Assembly (NCBI GenBank): GCA_021324535.1
Contig: JAJPIU010000037.1
Coordinates: 1 to 50,332, forward strand
Length of the DNA stretch: 50,332 bases
Source: Pseudomonadota bacterium
Lineage (GTDB): Bacteria > Chloroflexota > Ktedonobacteria > Ktedonobacterales > JADMIN01
Direction of reading: 5' to 3'
The position numbers and the translations under genes were made by a program. Each line of letters begins with the position of its first letter. The stretch's first letter is position 1. This document shows, one piece after another, positions 1 through 9,424 of the stretch. Below the pieces are notes generated by a model. The model did no database searches and was not told the DNA's origin. It was given only the letters and a program-made list of their open reading frames with translations.

Positions 1-144
1 GAGGGCCAGGGAGGGGGCACGCCTCGCTCAACCACAGGTAAACATGCTATAGTGTCTCCAGGTTCCGTTCCCCAGTCATAGGCGATAAGCACGCCAGAAT
101 CCACAAGAGATGATTCAGAGGTTTCATGCTCAGTCAGCATAAAG

Positions 145-169
145 CCCCCTTCCCGTATGGGGAAGGGGG
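145..169. repeat. Repeat A: CCCCCTTCCC-GTATG-GGGAAGGGGG
   Basis: 10-bp perfect arms, tail TTGGGGGATAGGTAAG; just past the stop of 189..3032. Confidence 0.8.
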
Positions 170-188
170 TTGGGGGATAGGTAAGCCC

Positions 189-3032
189 CTACTCGTAGCG
201 CAGCACTTCCAGCGGGCGCACGCGCGTCGCGCTCCACGCCACACCAGCGGCCACGAGCATACAGATAACCGCAGTCGCCGCGACGACGGTCAGCACAATG
301 AGCGTCGTCACACCAAAGCTCGTCTTGAAGACCAACTGGCCGAGCAGACCAATCGCCAGCGAGACCAGCAGCATTGCCAGCAGCGCCCCCGCGAAGCCGA
401 CCAGCCCGTTTTCCACCAACACCTGGCTTAACACGTTCGAGCTGGTGTAGCCGACCGACTTCAGGATGCCAAGCTCCCGCCGCCGTTCGAGCATCGCCAA
501 CCCTACCGCGTTCGCGATGATGATCAATCCGGCGATCATCGCCAGCGAGGCGATGGCCGTCAGCAGGATCACCAGGTTGGTCAATAGTGTGTTGATGATC
601 AGCAGCAAGTCAGCCAGGCTGAACGTCTGCACGGATGGCACCTTCTGCTGCACTTCGTGCAAGACCGTATCCGACTGTGTGGGATCGGTGCGCAGTTGGT
701 AGACGTAGATGGGGTTGTTGAACGTCAGCGCGTTGACGGCGCTGTAGTCGCCAATCAGCGAAGCGAACACCGCGTTTGTGCCACCGCTGTAGAATCCCAC
801 CACGCGCACGACTACAACGCCCGCCGGGAGCTTGCCGGTAGAAGGCGTGGCGCCTTGCCCGCCCGGCCCACCTTGTCCATTGGCCGCCGCCGCTTGGCTC
901 GCCAGCACAATCTCATCGCCCACCTGAACGCGCAGGGGGTCATATGAGAGCGCACGCGGGGCCAGGATGTTATACGCGCCATCTTGCAGTCCGGCGTCGG
1001 CTGGCGTCAGCGCCCGTCCGGGCGCGCTTGCGCCATATCCTGGCACAATCTTCACATTGGGTGGCAGGTCGCCAGCCTTGAGGTTATAGCCCTCCACGCC
1101 GCTGAGCAGCGCCAAAGCGCCCGCTCTGCCAACATTGTGTGGGCCACCCTGGGTTGTGGAGTTCCCAAGCGCCTTGCCAATCGGCACGCCATTCACCGCG
1201 ACGGGAATATCCTGAGCAATGGGATTGACGATCTTGCCCTGAATCTTCGAGGCGTCGGGGATCGTCGCCAGCGCGTTGTCAACAGCCGCTTTGTCCTTTG
1301 CGCCCGCCAGGATGAACGAGTTGTACTTCACCTGCTGCGAGAGCACGGTGTTTATCTCAGCCTGGATGTTCTGGCTCAGCACCAGAATCAGGCCGATGGT
1401 GAAGACGCCGACAAACAGCGCCACCATCGTCGTGACGGTGCGCCCGCGCTGGCGGCCCACATTGCGCAGCGCCATCCGCACGTTGGATTTTGGCGTGCGC
1501 GGCAGGAAAATCGCAATGACGGCCAGCGCCACCACCGTCAGCAGCAGCGCGCCAAACGCGCGCGTCACAGGGACGATGGTCAGCGGAACGCTGATCAGCA
1601 GCCCAATCCCGACGATCAGCCCATACCACCAGGTCACTCCATCAGGCAGGGGGAACTTGCTGATCAGGAAGACCACCAGGAAGAAGAACAACGCCAGCAG
1701 CCCCAAGAAGACGCCTGTGCCGCCAACTACACCAAGCGCCACGAAAGGGTTGCCGAGGATCACCGCCGAGAGCGCATAGAAGAGCACCGCCAGCAACACG
1801 GCCAGCGAAAGCGTCAGCAGCACGCTCGTTCCTTGCAAGCCTTCGGTCACCTCGCGCAGCACCGCCAGCGGGCGCACCTGCGCCGCCTGCACAATCGGCA
1901 TCAGCCCAAAGATCAACGCCGTCGCGAAGCCGATGCCAACGCCAGCCAGCACGGTACCTGGATCAATCGAGTTGGGCAGTAGAATGAAGAACACCCGCTC
2001 GACAAGCGTCTTGACGAAGAAGCTGACGCCAATGCCAGCCGCTGCGCCGACGATGCCGCCCACCACGCCAAGTTCCGCCGCCTCAAGCCCAAAGAGCGCA
2101 TAGAGATCAACCCGGCTATAGCCAGCCGTCTTCAGCATGGCGATCTCGGTCTGACGGCGTCGCAACAACACCTGCATCGTATTGATGATGCCGATGCCGC
2201 CGATCAGCAGCGCCAGCAAGCCCACCACCTGTAGGAAGTAGCGGATGTTCTGTACCTGGCTCTGGTTCTGTTGCAGGGCGTCTTTGGTGGTCGTCACCGC
2301 CGTCGCGGTCTGAATCTGGTTGGAGATCTCTTTCTTGGCTTTATCAGCTGCCGCGTCGGTATGCCCCGGCACGTTCACGTACACGCCAGAGTAAGTGACG
2401 GGCAAGCCTGAGGAACTGGGGATGGCCGCGTAGCCACTGATCGAGATGTACATCATCGAGCCACGGAAGAAGTTCGCGCTGGCGATGATGCCGCCGATCT
2501 TCGCATGGACAACCCGCCCGTCATCCGAACTGACAGTGACGGTATCGCCAATATGCACGCCCAGGTCTGACTGCAACGTGGAGGTGATCACCACCGTCTG
2601 CCCCGTCAAGATGGATGCGAAGCTGCCGTTGCTGGGGTCAATGAACGAGGGCGAGCCAGCCTGGGGGAAGGTGTTGGGGTCTATCGCATCGAGCGTATAG
2701 AACGAGATCGTTTTATCGGCATGGACGGTCTGGGCGCTATGCCCTGAGACCGCCGTATAGCTGGTGATGTCGCCCTTGGCTTTCAGTTGATCGAAGAAGC
2801 TCAGATCAGACTGGCGCAGGGGCACGATGTCGGCGCGCACTGAGATGTCGCCGCCGTTGTCCTGCTGGACGTTGCTGGTCAGCCCCAGGTTGACCATATT
2901 GCCCACCAGTTGCAGCGCGACAATCGCCATCACGCCGACCGCTACGCAGAAGATCGCCAGCAGCGTGCGCTGCCCTTCGCGAATCAGCGAGCGGGTGGAG
3001 TAGGAGAAGTACAACCCAAGTTTCGCTATCAT
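189..3032 (-). CDS. ABC transporter permease, FtsX/MacB-like, ~947 aa, two FtsX-type blocks
   Basis: ORF 189..3332; likely start MIAKLGLYF at 3032 with upstream GAGAGAGGGA. FtsX-like motifs (IGIINTMQVLLRRRQTEIAMLKTAGYSR; LAMLERRRELGILKSVGYTS). Confidence 0.9.
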   Translation of the reverse strand: MIAKLGLYFSYSTRSLIREGQRTLLAIFCVAVGVMAIVALQLVGNMVNLGLTSNVQQDNGGDISVRADIVPLRQSDLSFFDQLKAKGDITSYTAVSGHSAQTVHADKTISFYTLDAIDPNTFPQAGSPSFIDPSNGSFASILTGQTVVITSTLQSDLGVHIGDTVTVSSDDGRVVHAKIGGIIASANFFRGSMMYISISGYAAIPSSSGLPVTYSGVYVNVPGHTDAAADKAKKEISNQIQTATAVTTTKDALQQNQSQVQNIRYFLQVVGLLALLIGGIGIINTMQVLLRRRQTEIAMLKTAGYSRVDLYALFGLEAAELGVVGGIVGAAAGIGVSFFVKTLVERVFFILLPNSIDPGTVLAGVGIGFATALIFGLMPIVQAAQVRPLAVLREVTEGLQGTSVLLTLSLAVLLAVLFYALSAVILGNPFVALGVVGGTGVFLGLLALFFFLVVFLISKFPLPDGVTWWYGLIVGIGLLISVPLTIVPVTRAFGALLLTVVALAVIAIFLPRTPKSNVRMALRNVGRQRGRTVTTMVALFVGVFTIGLILVLSQNIQAEINTVLSQQVKYNSFILAGAKDKAAVDNALATIPDASKIQGKIVNPIAQDIPVAVNGVPIGKALGNSTTQGGPHNVGRAGALALLSGVEGYNLKAGDLPPNVKIVPGYGASAPGRALTPADAGLQDGAYNILAPRALSYDPLRVQVGDEIVLASQAAAANGQGGPGGQGATPSTGKLPAGVVVVRVVGFYSGGTNAVFASLIGDYSAVNALTFNNPIYVYQLRTDPTQSDTVLHEVQQKVPSVQTFSLADLLLIINTLLTNLVILLTAIASLAMIAGLIIIANAVGLAMLERRRELGILKSVGYTSSNVLSQVLVENGLVGFAGALLAMLLVSLAIGLLGQLVFKTSFGVTTLIVLTVVAATAVICMLVAAGVAWSATRVRPLEVLRYE

Positions 3033-3060
3033 AATCCCTCTCTCCGAAGAGATGATCCTT

Positions 3061-3097
3061 TCTCCCTTCCCATCTCTGGGAGGGGCAAGGGGTAGGT
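3061..3097. repeat. Repeat A: CCCTTCCCATCTCTGGGAGGGGCAAGGGGTAGGT
   Basis: Between the ABC ATPase and permease genes. Confidence 0.7.
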
Positions 3098-3810
3098 TAG
3101 TCGGCCACCAGACCGTCAACAATACGAATGGAGCGGTCGGCGGCGGCGGCGACGTTGGGATCGTGTGTGGCGATGATGAACGTCTTGCCCGTGCGGTCGC
3201 GTAGGTCGCGTACCATCTGCAACACATTCTCGCTGTTCTTCTGGTCGAGGTTGCCAGTCGGCTCATCCATGATGACGATGGCCGGGTCAGCGGCCAACGC
3301 CCGCGCCACCGCGACACGCTGTTGCTCGCCACCGGAAAGCTGGTTCGGCCGGTTGCCCAGGCGATGCTCCAGTCCGACGAGCGTCAGCAGCTCTTTCGCG
3401 CGATCCGCAGGGCGACCGGAGTGCTTGCCGACGTAGAGCGGCACCTCGACGTTCTCCTGCGCGGTGAGTGTGGGAATGAGGTTGAACGCCTGGTAAACCA
3501 TGCCGATCTTGGCGTTGCGCACCTGGGCCAGTTGCCCCTCACCCATGCGGGTGATGTCCACCCCGTCAATCAACACCTGGCCGCTGGTGGGCGTATCCAG
3601 CCCCGCGATGATGCCCAGCAAGGTAGACTTGCCGGAGCCGGACGGGCCAACTACCGCGACGAACTCGCCATGCTCCACCCGCAGGTTGATCCCCCTGAGG
3701 ATTTCGATGCGTGAGCCGCCCAATGGCAACGACTTACGAATATCACGCCCCTCAAGCGCAGGGACGTCGGTGGACTTGCTGATGGGTTTCTCGCTGCTCT
3801 CAACAGCCAT
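3097..3810 (-). CDS. ABC transporter ATP-binding protein (LolD/MacB type)
   Basis: Walker A GPSGSGKST, signature LSGGEQQRVAVARAL, Walker B VIMDEPTGNLD; adjacent to FtsX permease. ORF extends to 3837; start may be MAVESS at 3810. Confidence 0.93.
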   Translation of the reverse strand: MAVESSEKPISKSTDVPALEGRDIRKSLPLGGSRIEILRGINLRVEHGEFVAVVGPSGSGKSTLLGIIAGLDTPTSGQVLIDGVDITRMGEGQLAQVRNAKIGMVYQAFNLIPTLTAQENVEVPLYVGKHSGRPADRAKELLTLVGLEHRLGNRPNQLSGGEQQRVAVARALAADPAIVIMDEPTGNLDQKNSENVLQMVRDLRDRTGKTFIIATHDPNVAAAADRSIRIVDGLVAD

Positions 3811-4270
3811 TCTGCTATGCCTTTCTCCCCAGGTCATCGCTCAACACGCGACACGTTCCCGGTATTAAACGTCAGCGAATGTAACTAGCGTTCCTCCACC
3901 CAGCGGCGCGCAAGCAGGCGCCTGTTTCAGAACACAACAGAGGCGCTCATCTCGCGCCAGAGACCTCGCGTCTTCGGCGGTGAAGGCGAGCGCCTGTGCC
4001 TGGAAGGTAGCCGGATCGCGTGACGACGCAAGGCGTGGGTGGAATCCTCTCGCTGGAGCGCCTCGTTGCCTCCGGCCCGCCTTGCTTCCTCTCGCTCCCT
4101 CTCATGTACGTGACATCCGCTTGCCAGTTGCGTCCCCTGGCGTTCCCGGTAAGCTGTCTAACGTACACGTCTATACGCAGGATGGGACACATCCTGCGCC
4201 ATTAGGTATGGTAGCCCAGGGGCGATTGCGCGCGCCAGTGACGAAAGTCATAAACTCGCCGCGATTTGTC

Positions 4271-4954
4271 TCAATCTTGTCGCAACGTGAACGTGGCGCG
4301 CATCCCTTCGCTATAGAGACGCACAAAGACCAGGGACAACCAGAGCAAGCCAATCAATCCGGTAACAATCATCCATCCGCTTCCTCCAGTAGATAGAGTG
4401 GAGATTGGCCCAACGGTGAAAGTACGCGGTACTGTCAGCGGCACAAGCAAAGCCGTCAGGCAGAAGACCGCCAGGGTAAGGTACTGACGCTTCTCATTGA
4501 AGGCAATCGCCAGAAAGAGGAAGTGCAACCCCACAATCAGTGTGTCGCCGGGAATGACATACTCAGGGTGATGCGACAGCCGCGCGATGATAACTGCTAG
4601 CGCACAGCCGATAATCTCCACTACAAGCCCGGTGAAGTACCAGAACACGCTCCTGCGCGTGGCGAAGAGCCGTGGCCCACGCAGCCCGCGTATGCGCAAC
4701 GTGAACCGCAGCGCCAGGAGAAAGAGTGGGATAGCCACGAGCAGCGGCAACGACATGCTCATGGGCAGCGTCACGCCCTTCATGTTGATGAGTGTCAGAA
4801 AACCCCAGCCCCAGGTCATCACGGCGCATACGAACAGGGTGAAGCGCATGCCTCGCAATGTCTGAGCTACCTCATCGGTTGACTTGGCCGATTTTGCCGC
4901 AGGGGTGATGGATACCAGGGATGAATCTGAGGATGTGGATGATGTCGTCGCCAT
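4271..4954 (-). CDS. Hypothetical multi-TM membrane protein
   Basis: Start MATTSSTSS at 4954 preceded by AGGAGGA; several hydrophobic helices. Confidence 0.75.
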   Translation of the reverse strand: MATTSSTSSDSSLVSITPAAKSAKSTDEVAQTLRGMRFTLFVCAVMTWGWGFLTLINMKGVTLPMSMSLPLLVAIPLFLLALRFTLRIRGLRGPRLFATRRSVFWYFTGLVVEIIGCALAVIIARLSHHPEYVIPGDTLIVGLHFLFLAIAFNEKRQYLTLAVFCLTALLVPLTVPRTFTVGPISTLSTGGSGWMIVTGLIGLLWLSLVFVRLYSEGMRATFTLRQD

Positions 4955-5056
4955 AGCAGTCCTCCTGATGGTGTGTTGGCCGTGATTATTGCACGCCGGA
5001 TGGTGTTCTATGCTAGACTGTACCTGAGATATGGAGCGAGTGAAAGAGCCAGTGAG

Positions 5057-6553
5057 ATGCCAAGAAAAAAGACCAGAATAGCTAGCGTTCTTGCGCCCGT
5101 GTTGCTGGTTCCCTTGCAACGCGCCTCGGGTCGGGCGTTGCGCCATCAGTTGTGCGACTATCTGCGAGCCTCAGCGCGCTCCGGCGCGCTGCCCGCTGGC
5201 GCGGCGCTGCCCTCTTCCCGTCAGTTTGCCGACGATCTCGGCGTCTCGCGTGGGGTGGTGGTCAATGCCTATGAGCAATTGATCGCCGAGGGTTATCTCA
5301 TTGCGACGGCGCGTGGCTCTGTCCGTGTGGCGCCGACGGCTACCATGCCGACGAAGGAGCCGATGGCGCCACCTGCCTCCGCAACGTCCACAGCGCATAC
5401 AGCGCATACAGCGCGTACAGGCAGTATGGCGCCCTATGTCCGTATTCCCACAGGACACGATTTTATTACCGCCGTGCCTGATACGTCCTTGTTTCCGCGT
5501 TCCGCGTGGCTGGTGGCCCAGCGCGAGGCATTCAGAACGTTGCCCGACGCAGAATTGAGCTATGGAGACCGTCAAGGATCGTTGCTGGCGCGCGAAGAGC
5601 TTGCGGGGTATCTGACGCGGGCGCGTGGGGTAGCGACCCGGCCCGAACAGTTGATTATCTGTTCTGGCTTCGCTCAGGGGGTGCGTTGTATTTGCGAGGC
5701 GCGCCTGGCGCAGGGGCACAGCACGCTAGCCATTGAAGACCCTACTCATCCCTATGAGCGTGTCTTCCTGGCCCATACAGGAATACGCCTGCTGCCCATT
5801 CCAGTTGATGAGGAAGGCATTCGGGTAGATGCGCTTGCCGCCAGCGAGGCGCGGATTGTGGTAGTGACGCCCGCGCATCAGTTTCCGCTTGGCGTCGCGC
5901 TCTCGCCCGCGCGCCGTGCGGAGTTGATCGCCTGGGCGCGCGACCACAACGGGCTGATCATCGAGGACGACTACGACGCCGAGTTTCGCTATGATCGCGC
6001 GCCGATTGGCGCATTGCAGGGCCTCGCGCCGGATCATGTCATCTACATGGGTTCCGTCAGTAAGACGCTTGCGCCTGCCCTTCGGCTGGGGTGGATGGCT
6101 GTTCCGCCCCACCTGGTTGATGAGCTAAGCTGGATCAAAGTCTTTCAAGACTATGGATCACCAGTGCTTGAGCAGGTGACGTTTGCGCATATGCTGGCGA
6201 CGGGCGCCTTCGACCGTCATCTGCGCAAGGCGCGACGTCTCTATCGCGAACGGCGCGATGCGCTGATGCAAGCGGTCGCGCGGTTCATTCCCCAGGCGCG
6301 TGTGCGTGGCATCGCTGCCGGACTGCATTGTGTGATCGATCTGCCAGCGGGAGTCAACGAGGCAGAAGTCATTGACCGCGCCAGGGAGCTTGACGTGAGT
6401 GTATATGGTCTGAGTTGGTTTCACGCCCATCCCGACGCCTATGCCGGGCCGCCTGCGTTGGTGTTGGGCTATGGCCCGCTGAGGACGCCAGCCGTTGTGG
6501 CGGGGATACGTCTGCTTGGCAAGGCCGTGCGCGACTGCCTGCTCCGCGCCTGA
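5057..6553 (+). CDS. MocR/PdxR-type GntR-aminotransferase fusion regulator
   Basis: wHTH (LPSSRQFADDLGVSRGVVVNAYEQLIAEGYL) plus class I aminotransferase domain with PLP Lys (MGSVSKTLAPALRLGW). Confidence 0.92.
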   Translation: MPRKKTRIASVLAPVLLVPLQRASGRALRHQLCDYLRASARSGALPAGAALPSSRQFADDLGVSRGVVVNAYEQLIAEGYLIATARGSVRVAPTATMPTKEPMAPPASATSTAHTAHTARTGSMAPYVRIPTGHDFITAVPDTSLFPRSAWLVAQREAFRTLPDAELSYGDRQGSLLAREELAGYLTRARGVATRPEQLIICSGFAQGVRCICEARLAQGHSTLAIEDPTHPYERVFLAHTGIRLLPIPVDEEGIRVDALAASEARIVVVTPAHQFPLGVALSPARRAELIAWARDHNGLIIEDDYDAEFRYDRAPIGALQGLAPDHVIYMGSVSKTLAPALRLGWMAVPPHLVDELSWIKVFQDYGSPVLEQVTFAHMLATGAFDRHLRKARRLYRERRDALMQAVARFIPQARVRGIAAGLHCVIDLPAGVNEAEVIDRARELDVSVYGLSWFHAHPDAYAGPPALVLGYGPLRTPAVVAGIRLLGKAVRDCLLRA

Positions 6554-6596
6554 TCTGACCTGAGCGCGCTTACTTAGGTTGCCCATCGTGGTGGTT

Positions 6597-7460
6597 TCAG
6601 GCGTTCGTCCGTTTTGCTCCGGCCAGCCGCCGCACCCAGCGCACGGGGGCCAGCACGGAGTAGATGGTGGTACGCACGGCGGCGTTCTGCCAGATGTTGC
6701 CTGCCTGTGACCATTGCAGGCGTGGGTCAACGCACTCCTGGCGGTGGTGGATAATGCCATTCACTCCGAAGTACGCGGCAAGCGCCGTGAGCGTGTGTAT
6801 CCAGAAGCGATCCTCCTGGCGGTGGCCCCCCAGACGCAGCCCAATCTCATACAGCGGATCGTTCGCACGGATCAATAGCTGCACCTTCGCCACCGTCGCG
6901 CCGTCCTCTTCGTAGGCGCTGAAGGTGATCCAGCCTGCCAGGATGTGCCCCTGTGGCGTCATCAGCGCGAAAGACTCGTCGTCGGCGTAGAGCACCAACA
7001 CACCCGTCGAGAGCTGCATGCCGCCTACATTCAGGCTCAGCGTGGCTACCTCGCCCGGCTTGATGCCCGTCAGCGGCTTGAAGAAACGGTTGCCCTTCGG
7101 CCAGAAGTTGGGAAACTGCTCCTTCCAGGTCTGGATGACCTCGGTAGGCGTCACCTTTGCGCCACTCAGCCGCACCCAGTAGGTTTTTTGCCACATCTTG
7201 CCGAAGCCTTGCAGCGGCCCAACCACCTGGCGGCCATTCACGTTCAAGTTGACGGCTCCCACCGGCAGTTCTGAGACACGCAGCGCCGTGACCACCTGCG
7301 CCCAGTTGGCAGCGTCGCGTGGCTCTCTTGCAGATGGTGTCTCCACAATCGTTTGCTCCTCGATAACCGTCGTCTGGACGATCTGCGGCTGCGGCGCCTG
7401 GGCTTCTTCCGGCTGCTCTGTTGGCCCTGTCTGCTCCAGCGGCATTTCAGGTTGGCTCAT
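6597..7460 (-). CDS. Hypothetical protein, possibly SRPBCC/DUF1990-like
   Basis: Long ORF with clean start MSQPEMPLEQ; no confidently recognised domain. Confidence 0.6.
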   Translation of the reverse strand: MSQPEMPLEQTGPTEQPEEAQAPQPQIVQTTVIEEQTIVETPSAREPRDAANWAQVVTALRVSELPVGAVNLNVNGRQVVGPLQGFGKMWQKTYWVRLSGAKVTPTEVIQTWKEQFPNFWPKGNRFFKPLTGIKPGEVATLSLNVGGMQLSTGVLVLYADDESFALMTPQGHILAGWITFSAYEEDGATVAKVQLLIRANDPLYEIGLRLGGHRQEDRFWIHTLTALAAYFGVNGIIHHRQECVDPRLQWSQAGNIWQNAAVRTTIYSVLAPVRWVRRLAGAKRTNA

Positions 7461-7495
7461 CCCAATGATTCCTCTCGTTTGTTTGAGGCTTCATG

Positions 7496-7852
7496 TCAGG
7501 CGCCAGCGGCATGCAGCGCGGCGGCCTCATCGTCGTAAATACCAATCGCCTCGTTGAGGCGTGTCAACTCAAAGATGCGGCGGTAGTGCTCACTCAGCCC
7601 ATAGGCAAGCAATCGCTGCTTTTGACGGTTGATGCGAATGAGCAGGGTGACGAGCAGTCCAATGCCGCTACTGTTCATATACTCGAGGCCGCTGAAGTTG
7701 AGGATAAAGACGCGCGTGGTGGGCGTGTTGGCCTCGGTATAGGCGTCCATCAAGACGTTCTCGGCGAAGGCGGACACGTCGCCCTGGATGTCAATAATAC
7801 TGACGGCGGGCGTGATCCGTCGGACGGTCATCTTTACGTTGGCTTGTGGCAT
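7496..7852 (-). CDS. STAS-domain anti-sigma factor antagonist (SpoIIAA/RsbV-like)
   Basis: 118 aa; conserved phospho-Ser motif LEYMNSSGIGLLVTLL. Confidence 0.9.
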   Translation of the reverse strand: MPQANVKMTVRRITPAVSIIDIQGDVSAFAENVLMDAYTEANTPTTRVFILNFSGLEYMNSSGIGLLVTLLIRINRQKQRLLAYGLSEHYRRIFELTRLNEAIGIYDDEAAALHAAGA

Positions 7853-7909
7853 CGTTTCCCCTCCTATGTCTTTCTGTCGTCTATGTCGTCGTCTGCCTGT
7901 TGTGATATG

Positions 7910-9379
7910 CTATGCGTCGCTACGTTCCCACTCCGCCGACGCCTGGCCCAGCGTGCGCCACTGCGGCGCCAACGGTACGACGCCTAACTCACGCACAATG
8001 CGCCGTGCGGCCAAGCCCACCACCGCTGCGAACGTCGGGTAGGCCAGCTCAAGCTCGGCAAGTTGCTCCACCCAGAGATCAGCCGTCATGCCTGTGGCGA
8101 GCATCTGTGTCATCTCCACCGCCTGTTCGCCGACGATATGCGCGCCCAGCACACGATGGGTGGTCTGTGAGACGATCAGCTTGCAGAAGCCCTCGGTATG
8201 TCCGTCAATCACCGCGCGATCCACATGCGTATAGGGTACCACCGCCACAGCGCATTCGTCCTGCGCACAGGCCGCACGCTCCGTCAGCCCCACACTGCCA
8301 TACTCAGGATCAGTGAAGCCGCCGTGTGGCACAATGAGATGCCTGCCACGTCCCCCCGGCTCCAGCAGCGCGCTCTCGGCGGCAAGTGTTCCCTCGGCAG
8401 TCGCGCTCTGCACGAGCATCATGCGTCCCGTCACGTCGCCAGCCGCGAAGATATGCGGCGCGCTCGTCTGCAACGAGTCGTTGACCGTGATGTAGCCGCG
8501 TTCGCATGCGACACCAGCCGCCGCGAGATTGAGCGCCTCGGTGTTCGCGGCCCATCCCACCGCAAGCAATACCGCCTCGACGGTGAGGTTCTGCGGCTGG
8601 CCCTGATGGGTGTAGACAAGATGGAGCGGTGGCGCATCGTTTTCGGCGTCTGTATCGCATTCGATCCGCTCGACGCCCCCAATCTGTGTAATCACCGAGA
8701 TACCGCGATTGGCGAACGCCTGCGTCATAGCCTCTGAGACAGCCTCATCTTCCACGCTCAACAAATGTGGCCCAACCTCCAGCACATGAACCTGCGCGCC
8801 AAACGTCGCGAAGATCGAGGCAAGCTGGCAGCCGGTCGCCGCGCCACCAACAATGGCAATGGAGCGCGGCAGGTGTGTCATCCGCCAGACATCGCTATGA
8901 GTGAGGGCATGCTCAGCGCCGGGGAAGGGCAGCCTGCGCGCGTGGCCGCCCACCGCGATGATGATCTTTTCCGCCTGAAACGTCTCACCATTGGCGCAGA
9001 TGATGGTATGCGCGTCAGTGAAGCGCGCCTCGCCCATCCGCGTGTACGCGGTGACGCCCATCGCTTCGAGGTGGTAATGAATGCGCTTCTTCGCGTGGAT
9101 GCGTTCTACTGTGGCGCGGGCGTTTGCCAACATGCGCGGGAAGTCAATCTCTGGCGGGGCGCCAATCAGCCCATAGTCAGCGTATTGGCGCGCCTCGCGC
9201 ACAAGGCGCGCCGTGTGGGCCAGCACGCGCGTGGGCACACAGCCATCGTTTGTGCAGGCGCCCCCCAGCGTGTCGCGTTCGAGAAGCGCCACCCGCGCGC
9301 CAAGCTCACGCGCCCGCAACGCCGCCGTCACGCCCGCTGGGCCGCCGCCAAGCACAAGCACGTCAATCGCATCCGCCAT
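7910..9379 (-). CDS. FAD-dependent pyridine nucleotide-disulfide oxidoreductase (dihydrolipoyl dehydrogenase/MerA-like)
   Basis: VLGGGPAGVTAALRARELGARVALLE; GGACTNDGCVPTR redox Cys pair; FAAGDVTG. Confidence 0.9.
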   Translation of the reverse strand: MADAIDVLVLGGGPAGVTAALRARELGARVALLERDTLGGACTNDGCVPTRVLAHTARLVREARQYADYGLIGAPPEIDFPRMLANARATVERIHAKKRIHYHLEAMGVTAYTRMGEARFTDAHTIICANGETFQAEKIIIAVGGHARRLPFPGAEHALTHSDVWRMTHLPRSIAIVGGAATGCQLASIFATFGAQVHVLEVGPHLLSVEDEAVSEAMTQAFANRGISVITQIGGVERIECDTDAENDAPPLHLVYTHQGQPQNLTVEAVLLAVGWAANTEALNLAAAGVACERGYITVNDSLQTSAPHIFAAGDVTGRMMLVQSATAEGTLAAESALLEPGGRGRHLIVPHGGFTDPEYGSVGLTERAACAQDECAVAVVPYTHVDRAVIDGHTEGFCKLIVSQTTHRVLGAHIVGEQAVEMTQMLATGMTADLWVEQLAELELAYPTFAAVVGLAARRIVRELGVVPLAPQWRTLGQASAEWERSDA

Positions 9380-9424
9380 CCCTGTTTCTCCTCTATGCTT
9401 ATCTTCTGTTTATCTTCGTTTGCC

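Noticed and set aside
984-1982. 332-aa plus-strand ORF
   Set aside because: Antisense to the FtsX-like permease, low-complexity Arg/Gln/His-rich, no domain motifs.
3033-3332. N-terminal 100 residues of the 1047-aa ORF
   Set aside because: Overlaps the ABC ATPase gene in another frame and is Arg/Ser-rich; real start with SD is at 3032.
3840-4110. Possible T-box-like leader (GGGTGGAGGAACGC on minus strand)
   Set aside because: Does not match the T-box antiterminator consensus, no terminator follows, and the downstream gene is an ABC ATPase.
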